Assembly (NCBI GenBank): GCA_032433765.1
Contig: JAVIAB010000025.1
Span: 34,830,282 to 34,894,281 of the forward strand
Direction: 5' to 3'
Origin: Megaustenia siamemsis
Lineage: Eukaryota; Mollusca; Gastropoda; Stylommatophora; Ariophantidae
Length of the DNA: 64,000 nucleotides
The notes beneath the pieces are model-generated. The model was not told the origin of the DNA, did no database searches, and saw only the letters and a program-made list of their open reading frames with translations. A program made the translations under genes and the position numbers. Position 1 is the first letter of the stretch. Each line of letters begins with the position of its first letter. Below are positions 22,285-33,827 of this stretch, piece after piece.

Positions 22285-22555
22285 AGGGACAGACATTCTG
22301 AGAGGAGAACATATATCAAATCTTTATACGTACAGACGTTCTGAGAGTAGAACATATATCAAATCTTTATACGTACAGACGTTCTGAGAGGAGAACATAT
22401 ATCAAATCTTTATACGTACAGACGTTCTGAGAGTAGAACATATATCAAATCTTTATACGTACAGGCGTTCTGAGAGGAGAACATATATCAAATCTTTATA
22501 CGTACAGGAGTTCTTAGAGGAGGCAAAATACAATCTGTATATGTACACAAATTCT
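22285..22555. repeat. 43-bp minisatellite
   Basis: Five to six units of gttctgagaggagaacatat plus atcaaatctttatacgtaca. Units alternate between gaggagaac and gagtagaac, suggesting a two-unit higher-order period. The last unit is diverged. Confidence 0.9.
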
Positions 22556-22831
22556 GAAAGAGGTCAAAGCAAGAAGAGAGCTAATTTCCTACAATAGGAA
22601 GAAACAGTCATCATTTTTTGGCCATGTAAAGTAAAGAGAACAGCTGGAATATATTGTAACAACTGGGAAAATTGAGGGACGAAGAGATAGAGGGAAGCAA
22701 AGAGAAAATATACCAGACAGCTTAAGAAAATGGCTTGGCAGAAGGTCAACAACAGAAATGATAAATAACTGTCGAGATCGAAAGTTGTGGAGAGACATGG
22801 TCACCTACGCCAGCATTCTTGGTACTTGATG

Positions 22832-22833
<2 letters not shown>
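22556..22833 (+). mobile_element. LINE family B 3' end
   Basis: Plus-strand C-terminal region and tail: gaaagaggtcaaagcaagaa, ggccatgtaa, gggacgaagagatagaggga, agacatggtcacctacgcc, ending ttgatgattata. Followed directly by an AT microsatellite, which may have grown from the tail. Confidence 0.87.
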
Positions 22834-22890
<57 letters not shown>

Positions 22891-22915
22891 AGAGAGAGAG
22901 AGAGGGGGGGGGGGG
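22834..22915. repeat. (TA)n-(GA)n-G tract
   Basis: About 52 bp of alternating TA, then GA repeats and a run of G. Confidence 0.96.
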
Positions 22916-23231
22916 AACACTAATTTGTTGTTTAATTCTGAGAGAATAAAAACATTATTTACAATTACTACACTATTACTGTATCATAAATAACATAACC
23001 TACATTAGAGTGGAAGTGACCTGTTTACAATTAATATAATGTATGCATGGACTTTGGCGTCTTAATAGACGGTTGGTAGCAAACAATCATGATAAGTCAG
23101 TAGATTGGTAAAGCATTAGTGTCTCATACTGGGTGCTGCTTTACTGAACATCTTTTCTCGTGGCTGAATTTGCCAATCCTGGACAGACAGATTCATCATT
23201 AGAACGAGCGAGGTGTACCCGCGGCACCCGG
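22916..23231. other. Unassigned intronic DNA
   Basis: AT-rich; no exon, repeat family or RNA gene recognised. Confidence 0.45.
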
Positions 23232-23545
23232 CCTTGACTCCTTTCATTTGCGCCTTTTGTTTTCTGAATTTGACATCAGCACTGCCTCGAAAGTTGCTGT
23301 GCTATTTTTTATGTTTGCTCTCCATGTGCTACGATCCGCAGCCACGTTTTCCCAGTTCCTTTCACTTATAGAGAATTCCTTCAAGGAAGCCCTGCAAACA
23401 TCCTTATATCTCAGCACTGGTCTGCCCTATGGTTTCTTTCCGTCCTTAAGATCGCCATACAATATTTGTTTGGGAATACGATTGTTTGCCATTCTTCTGA
23501 CATGGCCCAGCAACCTTAGTCTGCGAATCCTATTTATTATAATAT
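23232..23545 (-). mobile_element. LINE fragment, family F
   Basis: Minus strand reads LLGHVRRMANNRIPKQILYG, then KDGKK and GRPVLRYKDVCRASLKEF after one stop, NWENVAADRSTWRAN. This C-terminal signature (GHVRRM, GRPVLRYKDVC, DRSTWR) marks a widespread animal LINE type. One in-frame stop lies after KDGKKP. Confidence 0.82.
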
Positions 23546-23606
23546 TTCTCTATCATAATGACTACAATACAGTGGAAACGAGAAACAGCGGAGCAGAGGG
23601 GATTAG

Positions 23607-23863
23607 TAAAAAGTAAAGGGCCCCCGTCACGCCAAGTGGCGTATAGGGAATATGGTGTTAGTGACCATACATCTTACAGACCTTCGGCACATGATTGTTG
23701 GGGTAATGTGGTCGGTATTACGCCCGTGCCGCTTGACTTTCACAGACAAAAAATCCGGTACCCATAAAAGGCTGGGTGAACCCAGATGCCGTCGGTTGGG
23801 AATGAACCTAACTTCTTGTCCTTTGTAGTCCAGTTCACTATCTACTGAGCTATTGCGGCTCCC
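23607..23863 (-). mobile_element. SINE S1 with perfect 15-bp target duplication
   Basis: Near full-length S1 flanked by agcagaggggattag on both sides (23592-23606 and 23864-23878). The minus-strand head has the tRNA-like A box (agctcagtaga) and B-like region; the 3' end is aaaagtaaag-type with the cgccaagtggcg hairpin. The perfect duplication indicates a relatively young insertion. Confidence 0.95.
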
Positions 23864-23878
23864 AGCAGAGGGGATTAG

Positions 23879-24472
23879 CGTTGGAAAATGGCAAAGTAGA
23901 GAGAGATCAATGTGGTTCAGTTAACAAAACCAATCTACACAAAGAAATAGATAAACTAATTTTGATTTTAGAGTAAAAAGGTGTTCAACATCGGAAGTTA
24001 GGAAACGGACTTCCGGTCAATATGGCGGATTGGCGACAGGAACCATTAGGCTAAGTTTGGAAAGTGTTTCTTGTTGCAGTGTCCTCATATTCCAAGTCCG
24101 ATTTGCTGTCAAAGCTACTGAGTTTAGTGTTTTGTGCACACCGTGAGCTGTGTATTTCATCCGGATCGTGTTTGGATATTCCGATTGTTTACGATGAATA
24201 GTGATATCGTATGACGAAGGACAGTTCGGCTGCGCTGACTTCCAGTGACATTACGGCTTATGTCTTATGGCGTGTGCTATGACTGCCATGATGGGGTCTA
24301 CAGTTGCCTTCCTTTGTATTGATCCTTTAATGTGATGAGATATTAATGCTCATGATTCCACTAGCGCGGGCGGTTAGCAATTATGAATTTTAATTCGTTT
24401 GCAGTGATACCGAGAACTAACTACAACTACAACTAATTTGGGTAACATGATAGCCATGATGTCATACAATAC
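23879..24472. other. Unassigned segment with gc-richer core
   Basis: 24000-24060 holds acttccggtcaatatggcgg, combining ETS-like (cttccgg) and YY1-like (atggcgg) core motifs. There is no coding exon. It could be a 5' region of a retroelement or a regulatory segment within the intron; nothing else supports either. Confidence 0.3.
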
Positions 24473-24611
24473 CTGCACGTTCTACAACTCTTGCTTCAGC
24501 GCTGTTGAAAGCCCAATAATCATTCTAACCATAGACGTCACACGTGTACAAGCCGAGGTCGTCTTTGCTGAATTCCAAGAGACTAATCTCGATATAGGCT
24601 TCTGAGTCCGA
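24473..24611 (-). CDS. Ig-C exon of Ig domain 2 (one in-frame stop)
   Basis: A 139-bp exon with acceptor ctttctttccag (branch-point-like atattaacg upstream) and donor gcag|gtattg; phase 0 in, phase 1 out, exactly fitting the Ig-M exon at 36.7 kb and the linker at 22.0 kb. It encodes YIEISLLEFSKDDLGLYTCD, with the canonical Asp-x-Gly-x-Tyr-x-Cys of an Ig F strand, and ends SAEARVVERA as the G strand. Codon 29 (24525-24527) is TAG in the F-G loop, right after CDVYG; the frame stays open and homologous on both sides. Either a recent single-base null allele, a sequencing error or a pseudogene. Confidence 0.8.
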
Positions 24612-24879
24612 CTGGAAAGAAAGTGAGTTTTCGTTAATATTTGTACTCTCACAGACACACCAACTTCTGGCAAATACTACGAAGCACTCCGGGAAAACCC
24701 ATAGGTGATCTGTTTCTCCATGCCGATAGTTTCTGTAGCTTGTTGGATACACGCACTTCTAATCCAACTATTCAGCCACTTATCTACTACTCGTACCCAA
24801 CTTGATTCCAGAATACTAAGTTTCATTTCTATAATCTAATCAATAAAAATATGTTAGAATGATATAATAATATTGGTTA

Positions 24880-25585
24880 TTTTAAGATCCATAAGGGACA
24901 CTCCTGGAATAACAATTGGAGGTCATAATATAAATAATCTAAGATATGCTGATGATAATTGCTAAGAGCGAAAATGAGTTACAAGAAATGTTAGACATTA
25001 TAGTGAACAAAAACAAAAATAAAGGCTCAGCCTTAACAGTAAAACAGAAGAAGTAATGGTAGCAGCAAAGAAAAGGACATTAACGCAATGCACAATAAAG
25101 ACAGGTGGAACAATATTAAAACAGGTAAATGAATTAAAATATCTGGGAACAATGTTAACCTCAGACGGTAGATTTACAACAGAGATGAGATGCAGAATAG
25201 CTCAGGCAAAAACAGTTTTACAAAAAATGTGGAAGGTACTATGCAATCCATTTTTGACAACAGAAACAAGAAAAAAAGTTCTTAAATGTAATGTAGAGCC
25301 AGTCTTAACTTATGGATGTGAATCATGGTCAATAGAACAACAGACAAGAAAATAACTGGAGGCTGTAGATATATGGTTTTACAGAAGAATGTTGAGAATA
25401 CCATGGACAGCTACGAAGTGTAAGGGATGGAGAGATAGAGGGAAGCAAAGAGAAAAAATACCAGAAGCATAAGAGAATGGCTTTAAAGAAGGTCAACAAC
25501 AGAAAAGATAAATAAATATCAAGATCAAAGGTTGTGGAGAGACGTGATCTCCTACGCCTGTAGGCATGGTACTTGATGATGACGA
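24880..25585 (+). mobile_element. LINE family B fragment
   Basis: Plus-strand remnant from RT motif C (LRYADD, frame broken by a small deletion) through AKSENELQEML, LKQVNELKYLGTMLTSDGRF, CRIAQAKTVLQKMW, NVEPVLTYGCESWSIEQQT, a stop, then the C-terminal region and tail gatgatgacgatgat. An internal deletion lies after atggacagctacgaag. Confidence 0.88.
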
Positions 25586-25744
25586 TGATAATAAAGGGCC
25601 TTTGTTGTGATCTTTCATACTTCTTGTGGCGGAGATTTGCTGTTCTCCAATTGTATTTCGTCGACCTCTCAGGGCATTTATTTCAATATATATAATTTTT
25701 CTTCTTTCTTTTCTCATTTGCATTTCAGTATAGAGGAGAGATAT

Positions 25745-28700
25745 AAATCAGTGTCTTTTTCACCTCTAGAGGTCCACAGCTGCTGTAATGTTACCCAGTA
25801 TTCCAGGAAACAATCTTTTTCGCCTCTATAGGCCCGCTGCTGCTGTAATGTTACCCAGTATTCCAGGAAACAATCTTTTTCGCCTCTATAGGCCCGCTGC
25901 TGCTGTAATGTTACCCAGTATTCCAGGAAACAATCTTTTTCGCCTCTATAGGCCCACAGCTGCTGTAATGTTACCCAGTATTCCAGGAAACAATCTTTTT
26001 CGCCTCTATAGGCCCGCTGCTGCTGTAATGTTACCCAGTATTCCAGGAAACAATCTTTTTCGCCTCTATAGGCCCGCTGCTGCTGTAATGTTACACAGTA
26101 TTCCAGGAAACAATCTTTTTCGCCTCTATAGGCCCGCTGCTGCTGTTATGTTACCCAGTATTCCAGGAAACAATCTTTTTCGCCTCTATAGGCCCACAGC
26201 TGCTGTAATGTTACCCAGTATTCCAGGAAACAATCTTTTTCGCCTCTATAGGCCCGCTGCTGCTGTTATGTTACCCAGTATTCCAGGAAACAATCTTTTT
26301 CGCCTCTATAGGCCCGCTGCTGCTGTTATGTTACCCAGTATTCCAGGAAACAATCTTTTTCGCCTCTATAGGCCCGCTGCTGCTGTAATGTTACCCAGTA
26401 TTCCAGGAAACAATCTTTTTCGCCTCTATAGGCCCGCTGCTGCTGTAATGTTACCCAGTATTCCAGGAAACAATCTTTTTCGCCTCTATAGGCCCACAGC
26501 TGCTGTAATGTTACCCAGCATTCCAGGAAACAATCTTTTTCGCCTCTATAGGCCCACAGCTGCTGTAATGTTACCCAGTATTCCAGGAAACAATCTTTTT
26601 CGCCTCTATAGGCCCGCTGCTGCTGTTATGTTACCCAGTATTCCAGGAAACAATCTTTTTCGCCTCTATAGGCCCGCTGCTGCTGTTATGTTACCCAGTA
26701 TTCCAGGAAACAATCTTTTTCGCCTCTATAGGCCCACAGCTGCTGTAATGTTACCCAGTATTCCAGGAAACAATCTTTTTCGCCTCTATAGGCCCGCTGC
26801 TGCTGTTATGTTACCCAGTATTCCAGGAAACAATCTTTTTCGCCTCTATAGGCCCGCTGCTGCTGTTATGTTACCCAGTATTCCAGGAAACAATCTTTTT
26901 CGCCTCTATAGGCCCACAGCTGCTGTAATGTTACCCAGTATTCCAGGAAACAATCTTTTTCGCCTCTATAGGCCCACAGCTGCTGTAATGTTACCCAGTA
27001 TTCCAGGAAACAATCTTTTTCGCCTCTATAGGCCCGCTGCTGCTGTTATGTTATCCAGTACTCCAGGAAACAATCTTTTTCGCCTCTATAGGCCCACAGC
27101 TGCTGTAATGTTACCCAGTATTCCAGGAAACAATCTTTTTCGCCTCTATAGGCCCACAGCTGCTGTAATGATACCCAGTATTCCAGGAAACAATCTTTTT
27201 CGCCTCTATAGGCCCGCTGCTGCTGTAATGTTACCCAGTATTCCAGGAAACAATCTTTTTCGCCTCTATAGGCCCGCTTCTGCTGTAATGTTACCCAGTA
27301 TTCCAGGAAACAATCTTTTTCGCCTCTATAGGCCCGCTGCTGCTGTAATGTTACCCAGTATTCCAGGAAACAATCTTTTTCGCCTCTATAGGCCCACAGC
27401 TGCTGTAATGTTACCCAGTATTCCAGGAAACAATCTTTTTCGCCTCTATAGGCCCGCTGCTGCTGTAATGTTACCCAGTATTCCAGGAAACAATCTTTTT
27501 CGCCTCTATAGGCCCACAGCTGCTGTAATGTTACCCAGTATTCCAGGAAACAATCTTTTTCGCCTCTATAGGCCCGCTGCTGCTGTAATGTTACCCAGTA
27601 TTCCAGGAAACAATCTTTTTCGCCTCTATAGGCCCGCTGCTGCTGTAATGTTACCCAGTATTCCAGGAAACAATCTTTTTCGCCTCTATAGGCCCACAGC
27701 TGCTGTAATGTTACCCAGTATTCCAGGAAACAATCTTTTTCGCCTCTATAGGCCCGCTGCTGCTGTAATGTTACCCAGTATTCCAGGAAACAATCTTTTT
27801 CGCCTCTATAGGCCCACAGCTGCTGTAATGTTACCCAGTATTCCAGGAAACAATCTTTTTCGCCTCTATAGGCCCGCTGCTGCTGTTATGTTACCCAGTA
27901 TTCCAGGAAACAATCTTTTTCGCCTCTATAGGCCCGCTGCTGCTGTTATGTTACCCAGTATTCCAGGAAACAATCTTTTTCGCCTCTATAGGCCCGCTGC
28001 TGCTGTAATGTTACCCAGTATTCCAGGAAACAATCTTTTTCGCCTCTATAGGCCCGCTGCTGCTGTAATGTTACCCAGTATTCCAGGAAACAATCTTTTT
28101 CGCCTCTATAGGCCCGCTGCTGCTGTTATGTTACCCAGTATTCCAGGAAACAATCTTTTTCGCCTCTATAGGCCCACAGCTGCTGTAATGTTACCCAGTA
28201 TTCCAGGAAACAATATTTTTCGCCTCTATAGGCCCGGTGCTGCTGTTATGTTACCCAGTATTCCAGGAAACAATCTTTTTCGCCTCTATAGGCCCACAGC
28301 TGCTGTAATGTTACCCAGCATTCCAGGAAACAATCTTTTTCGCCTCTATAGGCCCGCTGCTGCTGTTATGTTACCCAGTATTCCAGGAAACAATCTTTTT
28401 CGCCTCTATAGTCCCGCTGCTGATGTTATGTTACCCAGTATTCCAGGAAACAATCTTTTTCGCCTCTATAGGCCCACAGCTGCTGTAATGTTACCCAGTA
28501 TTCCAGGAAACAATCTTTTTCGCCTCTATAGGCCCACAGCTGCTGTAATGTTACCCAGTATTCCAGGAAACAATCTTTTTCGCCTCTATAGGCCCGCTGC
28601 TGCTGTTATGTTATCCAGTATTCCAGGAAACAATCTTTTTCGCCTCTATAGGCCCACAGCTGCTGTAATGTTACCCAGTATTCCAGGAAACAATCTTTTT

Positions 28701-30018
28701 CGCCTCTATAGGCCCACAGCTGCTGTAATGTTACCCAGTATTCCAGGAAACAATCTTTTTCGCCTCTATAGGCCCGCTGCTGCTGTTATGTTACCCAGTA
28801 TTCCAGGAAACAATCTTTTTTACCTCCATAGGCCCACAGCTGCTGTAATGTTACCCAGTATTCCAGGAAACAATCTTTTTCGCCTCTATAGGCCCGCTGC
28901 TGCTGTTATGTTACCCAGTATTCCAGGAAACAATCTTTTTCGCCTCTATAGGCCCGCTGCTGCTGTTATGTTACCCAGTATTCCAGGAAACAATCTTTTT
29001 CGCCTCTATAGGCCCACAGCTGCTGTAATGTTACCCAGTATTCCAGGAAACAATCTTTTTCGCCTCTATAGGCCCACAGCTGCTGTAATGTTACCCAGTA
29101 TTCCAGGAAACAATCTTTTTCGCCTCTATAGGCCCGCTGCTGCTGTTATGTTATCCAGTATTCCAGGAAACAATCTTTTTCGCCTCTATAGGCCCGCTGC
29201 TGCTGTTATGTTATCCAGTATTCCAGGAAACAATCTTTTTCGCCTCTATAGGCCCGCTGCTGCTGTTATGTTATCCAGTATTCCAGGAAACAATCTTTTT
29301 CGCCTCTATAGGCCCGCTGCTGCTGTTATGTTATCCAGTATTCCAGGAAACAATCTTTTTCGCCTCTATAGGCCCGCTGCTGCTGTTATGTTATCCAGTA
29401 TTCCAGGAAACAATCTTTTTCGCCTCTATAGGCCCGCTGCTGCTGTTATGTTATCCAGTATTCCAGGAAACAATCTTTTTCGCCTCTATAGGCCCGCTGC
29501 TGCTGTTATGTTATCCAGTATTCCAGGAAACTATCTTTTTCGCCTCTATAGGCCCACAGCTGCTGTTATGTTATACAGTATTCCACGAAACAATCTTTTT
29601 CGCCTCTATAGGCACGCTGCTGCTGTTATGTTATCCAGTATTCCAGGAAACTATCTTTTTCGCCTCTATAGGCCCACAGCTGCTGTAATGTTATCCAGTA
29701 TTCCAGGAAACAATCTTTTTCGCCTCTATAGGCACGCTGCTGCTGTAATGTTATCTAGTATTCCAGGAAACTATCTTTTTCGCCTCTATAGGCACGCTGC
29801 TGCTGTAATGTTATCCAGTATTCCATGAAACCATCTTTTTCATCTCTATAGGCCCACAGCTGCTGTAATGTTATCCAGTATTCCATGAAACCATCTTTTT
29901 CATCTCTATAGGCCCACAGCTTCTGTAATGTTATCCAGTATTCCACGAAACCATATTTTTCACCTCTATAGGCCAACTGTTGCTGTTATGTTATCTAATA
30001 TTCCACCAAACCATCTTT
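25745..30018. repeat. 60-bp minisatellite (about 71 copies) derived from LINE E
   Basis: Each unit reads ttccaggaaacaatcttttt, cgcctctataggcccgctgc (or cacagc), tgctgttatgttacccagta. The complement of LINE E at 19660-19745 contains cgcctctgctgctgttatgt followed by attccatcgacccatctttt, so the unit is a rearranged piece of that coding region. Units at the right edge (29.8-30.02 kb) are the most LINE-like and run into an intact LINE E remnant. Two main unit types (cgctgctg and cacagctg) are interspersed, with a block of seven near-identical units at 29101-29520. The 1,346-codon plus-strand frame exists only because 60 is a multiple of three. Confidence 0.95.
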
Positions 30019-30440
30019 TTCGTGGTCGTCTCTTTGGTCTGACGCTCTGGCAGAGGTTCTTAAGGGCTCATTGTGTGATGTTTTGATCTTTCTCTCTTAC
30101 AGCGTGGCCAAACTATTGTATCTGTTGTTTCATTATGTATTATATGGAGGGAATTATTACTAGCTTTTTTTCTCAATTTTTTATTTCTGTTCTTATCTCT
30201 AAGGCAGTTTTCAGACTTTCTAGGCATTTAATTCCTCTGCTTGTTTTACTTGTCATCCGTCTATAGTTATGTTGATGTTCTGTTCCTCTGTTGCTATATT
30301 CATGACTTTAGTTTTGCTAATGTTGATTTTCATTTTGTACTTTGTGGCTGTGATGTTGAATCTGTTTAAGTGTTCTTGTAGATCTTGTTTCCATGTTATT
30401 GAGTTATTTACGGGTCATCATTACTGCACACAGAACATGT
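30019..30440 (-). mobile_element. LINE family E fragment flanking the 60-bp array
   Basis: Complement of the LINE E 3' half: cgtggtcgtctctttggtct (coding RPKRRP-like residues), cagcgtggccaaactattgt, and the upstream part with MKININKTKVMNIATEEQN-like residues. Many breaks. Confidence 0.8.
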
Positions 30441-30539
30441 CCATAGGTGCTCAGATCCCCTCATCAGCAAGCTTTGCAGTGTCCCTCGACCGACTACTCC
30501 AGTTCTGAGATGGTTTAAGTTTTCTTACACGCCAACTAA

Positions 30540-31330
30540 GTCTATTGTTTCTGGATGTGCCAATCTTAACCCCCAATCTCTTTCATCCAATGAAGTGATG
30601 TGGACTCATGGTTGTCAAAGTCCAGTGCCCTACCCACATCTCGGAGGGCATTGATTATGTCCGACCGATCCATTGGTTGACCGCCTTCAACGATAGCACA
30701 ATCAGCCAACCTGTCCGCTCTTTCATTTTCCCGTATTCTGCATGTTCTGGGACGTAGATAGAGGGGACATTTCGTATTTTTTTCTTCTGCAATGACTCTA
30801 CCCATTGCATACGTACAGAGCACGCCTCCATTTTTTTTATCATGTTCATTGGATCACTCAGTATACAAGCGTGAATGTAATCTTGTGACTCTAACCATTT
30901 TAATGCCTTGGTCACTGCCATCATCTCCATCGTCATGCTACTCGTGATCATAACGTATGCACCACTGCCTTCCTTGACAATTCTGCCTGCCGAGCGTGCT
31001 GTAAATGCCCATGCACTTCTTTGATGCCATATTATAAATCCGTCTGTATAGATGACTGCATCTTCCTCATCAGTTTTATCCCAGATGAGACCGCTGACCT
31101 CCACATTGACCACTTCTGTGTTCTGTTCCCTACATTTCCTGTCGAGTGTGACAATACACGAGACACTATCTCCCTGAATGACAAAGGAACCCGTATCCGC
31201 TCTTCGCCAGCGTTGATATTTGTAAACCCACAGACCTGTAATACATTTTCCATGTATCAGTAGTACCTGATCGTCTGCTAATAGAAGTTCGTTGATCTCC
31301 TCTATCTTTGATGGGGGCATATGGAGTCGT
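30540..31330 (-). pseudogene. RNase H domain of a non-LTR retrotransposon
   Basis: Minus-strand remnant of a LINE RNase H domain, which would degrade the RNA of the RNA-DNA hybrid. Visible motifs: AVIYTDGFIIWHQRSAWAFT (first Asp), MTMEMMAVTKALKWL (Glu), ACILSDPMNMIKKMEAC (second Asp). After a frameshift near 30750-30800, RENERADRLADCA, which normally follows the GHAG-type His motif, and a C-terminal ESTSLHWMKEIG. The frameshift and flanking stops make it non-functional. Such RNase H-bearing LINEs belong to the I/Nimb-like groups (family knowledge; group not verified). Confidence 0.8.
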
Positions 31331-31436
31331 TGTAAGTAATAAAGAATAGGGGGAATAATTCACCGACATGTCTTACTCGTAAAAATGGGGAAGGTACTAT
31401 GCAATCCATTTTTGACAATAGAAACAAAAAAAAAGG

Positions 31437-31711
31437 GTTGTAACTGTGTAACAAGAGTGAATGAGGTAACCGTGTAAATCGACAGTTCGATCCCCTGCAG
31501 TGGCGTATTTTTTATTCGGAATGACAAGGCTCCGGGGTTCACCCAACCTCTGAAAATGGGTACCAGAGATTTTTCTGGGAATTAAAGGCGGCCTGGCGTG
31601 ATACAGGTCGCATCACTCAAAAATGTGCCGTGGTTATAGAAAAATAGGGTCACTAACACCATATTCTCCATACGCCTAGCAAAGCGTGATGGGAACCTTT
31701 ACTTTTACTTT
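31437..31711 (+). mobile_element. Divergent SINE S1-like copy
   Basis: Plus-strand: B-box-like cagttcgatcccctgc, then ggttcacccaacct, tgggtaccag, a body with gtcactaacaccatattctc and a 3' end ggaacctttacttt. More diverged than the other S1 copies; the head is poorly preserved. Confidence 0.7.
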
Positions 31712-32092
31712 ACATCCAAATGGTTATGATGGAGATGCTATATTGTACAGTTTTCCAACATTTGTGGCTAAAAGATGGTTATTTTGCATACATAAATGTT
31801 TGCGTTTTGAAATATTTACTCTGCTAGTAAATGTTACTGGACTAAGGTAACAATAACATAAAAGTTAACTATTCTAGAATATTTATATTTTTTCTAAAAT
31901 GTCGCAAAATCGAACCCCTCCAATCAAATGTCAATCTGAAGAATGAGTGGAGTTTAGTTTACTAATGACATCTTCACTTAAACAAGATGTAACAACAATT
32001 TTTATGATTGGAATTAAAATACTACTTTGATAGTAATGACAAGTGAGTTGTTTACATTTATTTATTGCTATGCTTAGACTTATATTGATCCT
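31712..32092. other. Unassigned AT-rich DNA
   Basis: No repeat family or exon identified. Confidence 0.45.
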
Positions 32093-32103
32093 ATAATATA
32101 CTC

Positions 32104-32367
32104 TTTTAAAAAAAAAAAGTAAAGAACCCCCGTCACGCCAAGTGGCGTATAGGGAATATGGTGTTAGTGACCATAAATTTTACAGACCTTCAGCACATGA
32201 TTTTTGGGGTAATGTGGTCAGTATAACGCCCACGCCGCTTTACTTTCCCAGAAAAAAATCCGGTACACATTTAAGGCTGCGTGAACCGGAAGCCCTCGTT
32301 TGGGATTGAACACTACCCCTTGTCGTTTGTATTCCAGTTCACTAACCACTGAGCTATTGTGGCTCTC
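32104..32367 (-). mobile_element. SINE S1 with 11-bp target duplication
   Basis: Near full-length S1, A-rich 3' end at the left. Flanked by ataatatactc (32093-32103 and 32368-32378). The head ends gagccacaatagctcagtgg on the minus strand. Confidence 0.93.
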
Positions 32368-32579
32368 ATAATATACTCGTATATATGTAGATTATATGCT
32401 TCATCAGTAGCCATGCTACATGACGACAAAGAAGTAATTATTCTGTTCAAAACTATCCAATATTTTAGACAAAACAAAATCAACAGTATTAACTTTAAAA
32501 ACATCACCAATTGATGAAATGATCGCGTCTCCTGTCGGTTTAACGAAGACATGTACTATATTGAGAAACCGATGAAGGA

Positions 32580-33777
32580 AGATCTGATGGGTGTCGGAGC
32601 TACCAGTGCAGCAATGAGATGGGTGTCGGAGCTGCCAGTGCAGCAATGAGATGGGTGTCGGAGCTGCCAGTGCAGCAATGAGATGGGTGTCGGAGCTGCC
32701 AGTGCAGCAATGAGATGGGTGTCGGAGCTGCCAGTGCAGCGATCAGATGAGGATCGGAGCTACCAGTGCAGTGATCAGATGCGTATCGGAGCTACCAGTG
32801 CAGCAGTGAGATGCGTATCGGAGCTACCAGTGCAGTGATCAGATGAGTATCGGTGCTGCCAGTGCAGCGATCAGATGAGTGTCGGAGCTACCAGTGCAGC
32901 GATCAGATGAGTGTCGGAGCTACCAGTGCAGCGATCAGATAAGTATCGGAGCTAAGAGTGCAGCGATCAGATGAGTATCAGAGCTACCAGTGCAGTGATG
33001 AGATGAGTGTCGGAGCTACCAGTGCAGCAATCAGATGGGTGTCAGAGCTACCAGTGCAGCAATCAGTTGGGTGTAGGAGCTACAAGTGCAGCAATCAGTT
33101 GGGTGTAGGAGCTACAAGTGCAGCAATCAGTTGGGTGTCGGAGCTACAAGTGCAGCAATCAGTTGGGTGTCGGAGCTACCAGTGCAGCAATCAGTTGGGT
33201 GTATGAGCTACCAGTGCAGCAATCAGTTGGGTGTATGAGCTACCAGTGCAGCAATCAGTTGGGTGTATGAGCTACCAGTGCAGCAATCAGATGGGTATCG
33301 GAGCTACAAGTGCAGCAATCAGATGGGTGTCGGAGCTACCAGTGCAGCAATCGGATGGGTATCGGAGCTACAAGTGCAGCAATCAGATGAGTGTCGGTTC
33401 TGCCAGTGCAGCAATCAGATGGGTGTCGGAGCTGTCAATGCAGCAATCAGATGGGTGTCGGAGCTGCCAATGCAGCAATCAGATGGGTGTCGGAGCTACA
33501 AGTGCAGCAATCAGATGGGTATCGGAGCTACTAGTGCAGCAATCAGATGGGTATCGGAGCTACAAGTGCAGCAATCAGATGGGTATCGGAGCTACAAGTG
33601 CAGCAATCAGATGGGTATCGGAGCTACAAGTGCAGCAATCAGATGGGTGTCGGAGCTACCAATACACCAATAAGATGGGTGTCGGAGCTGTCAATGCAGC
33701 GATCACATGGGTGTCGGAGCTGCCAATACAGCAATAAGATGGGTGTCGGAGCTGCCAATGCAGCGATCAGATGGGTT
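32580..33777. repeat. 32-bp minisatellite (about 37 copies)
   Basis: Unit gtgtcggagctaccagtgca plus gcaatcagatgg, with frequent variants (taccag/tacaag/tgccag; gcaatcag/gcgatcag/gcagtgag). Since 32 is not a multiple of three the same unit is read in all three frames successively, giving spurious open frames. Confidence 0.95.
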
Positions 33778-33827
33778 ACAGAAGAGCAAATCCAACATGT
33801 GACTATTGTTACAACCTTTCAGAGAAT

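Noticed and set aside
23248..23616. 122-codon plus-strand frame
   Set aside because: It is antisense to a LINE C-terminal fragment whose minus-strand translation shows GHVRRM and GRPVLRYKDVC motifs.
25788..29828. 1,346-codon open frame that looks like a giant repeat protein
   Set aside because: It is an array of a 60-bp non-coding unit antisense to LINE coding sequence. The unit length is a multiple of three and lacks stops in this frame, so the frame stays open by necessity; the complementary strand is open over many units too.
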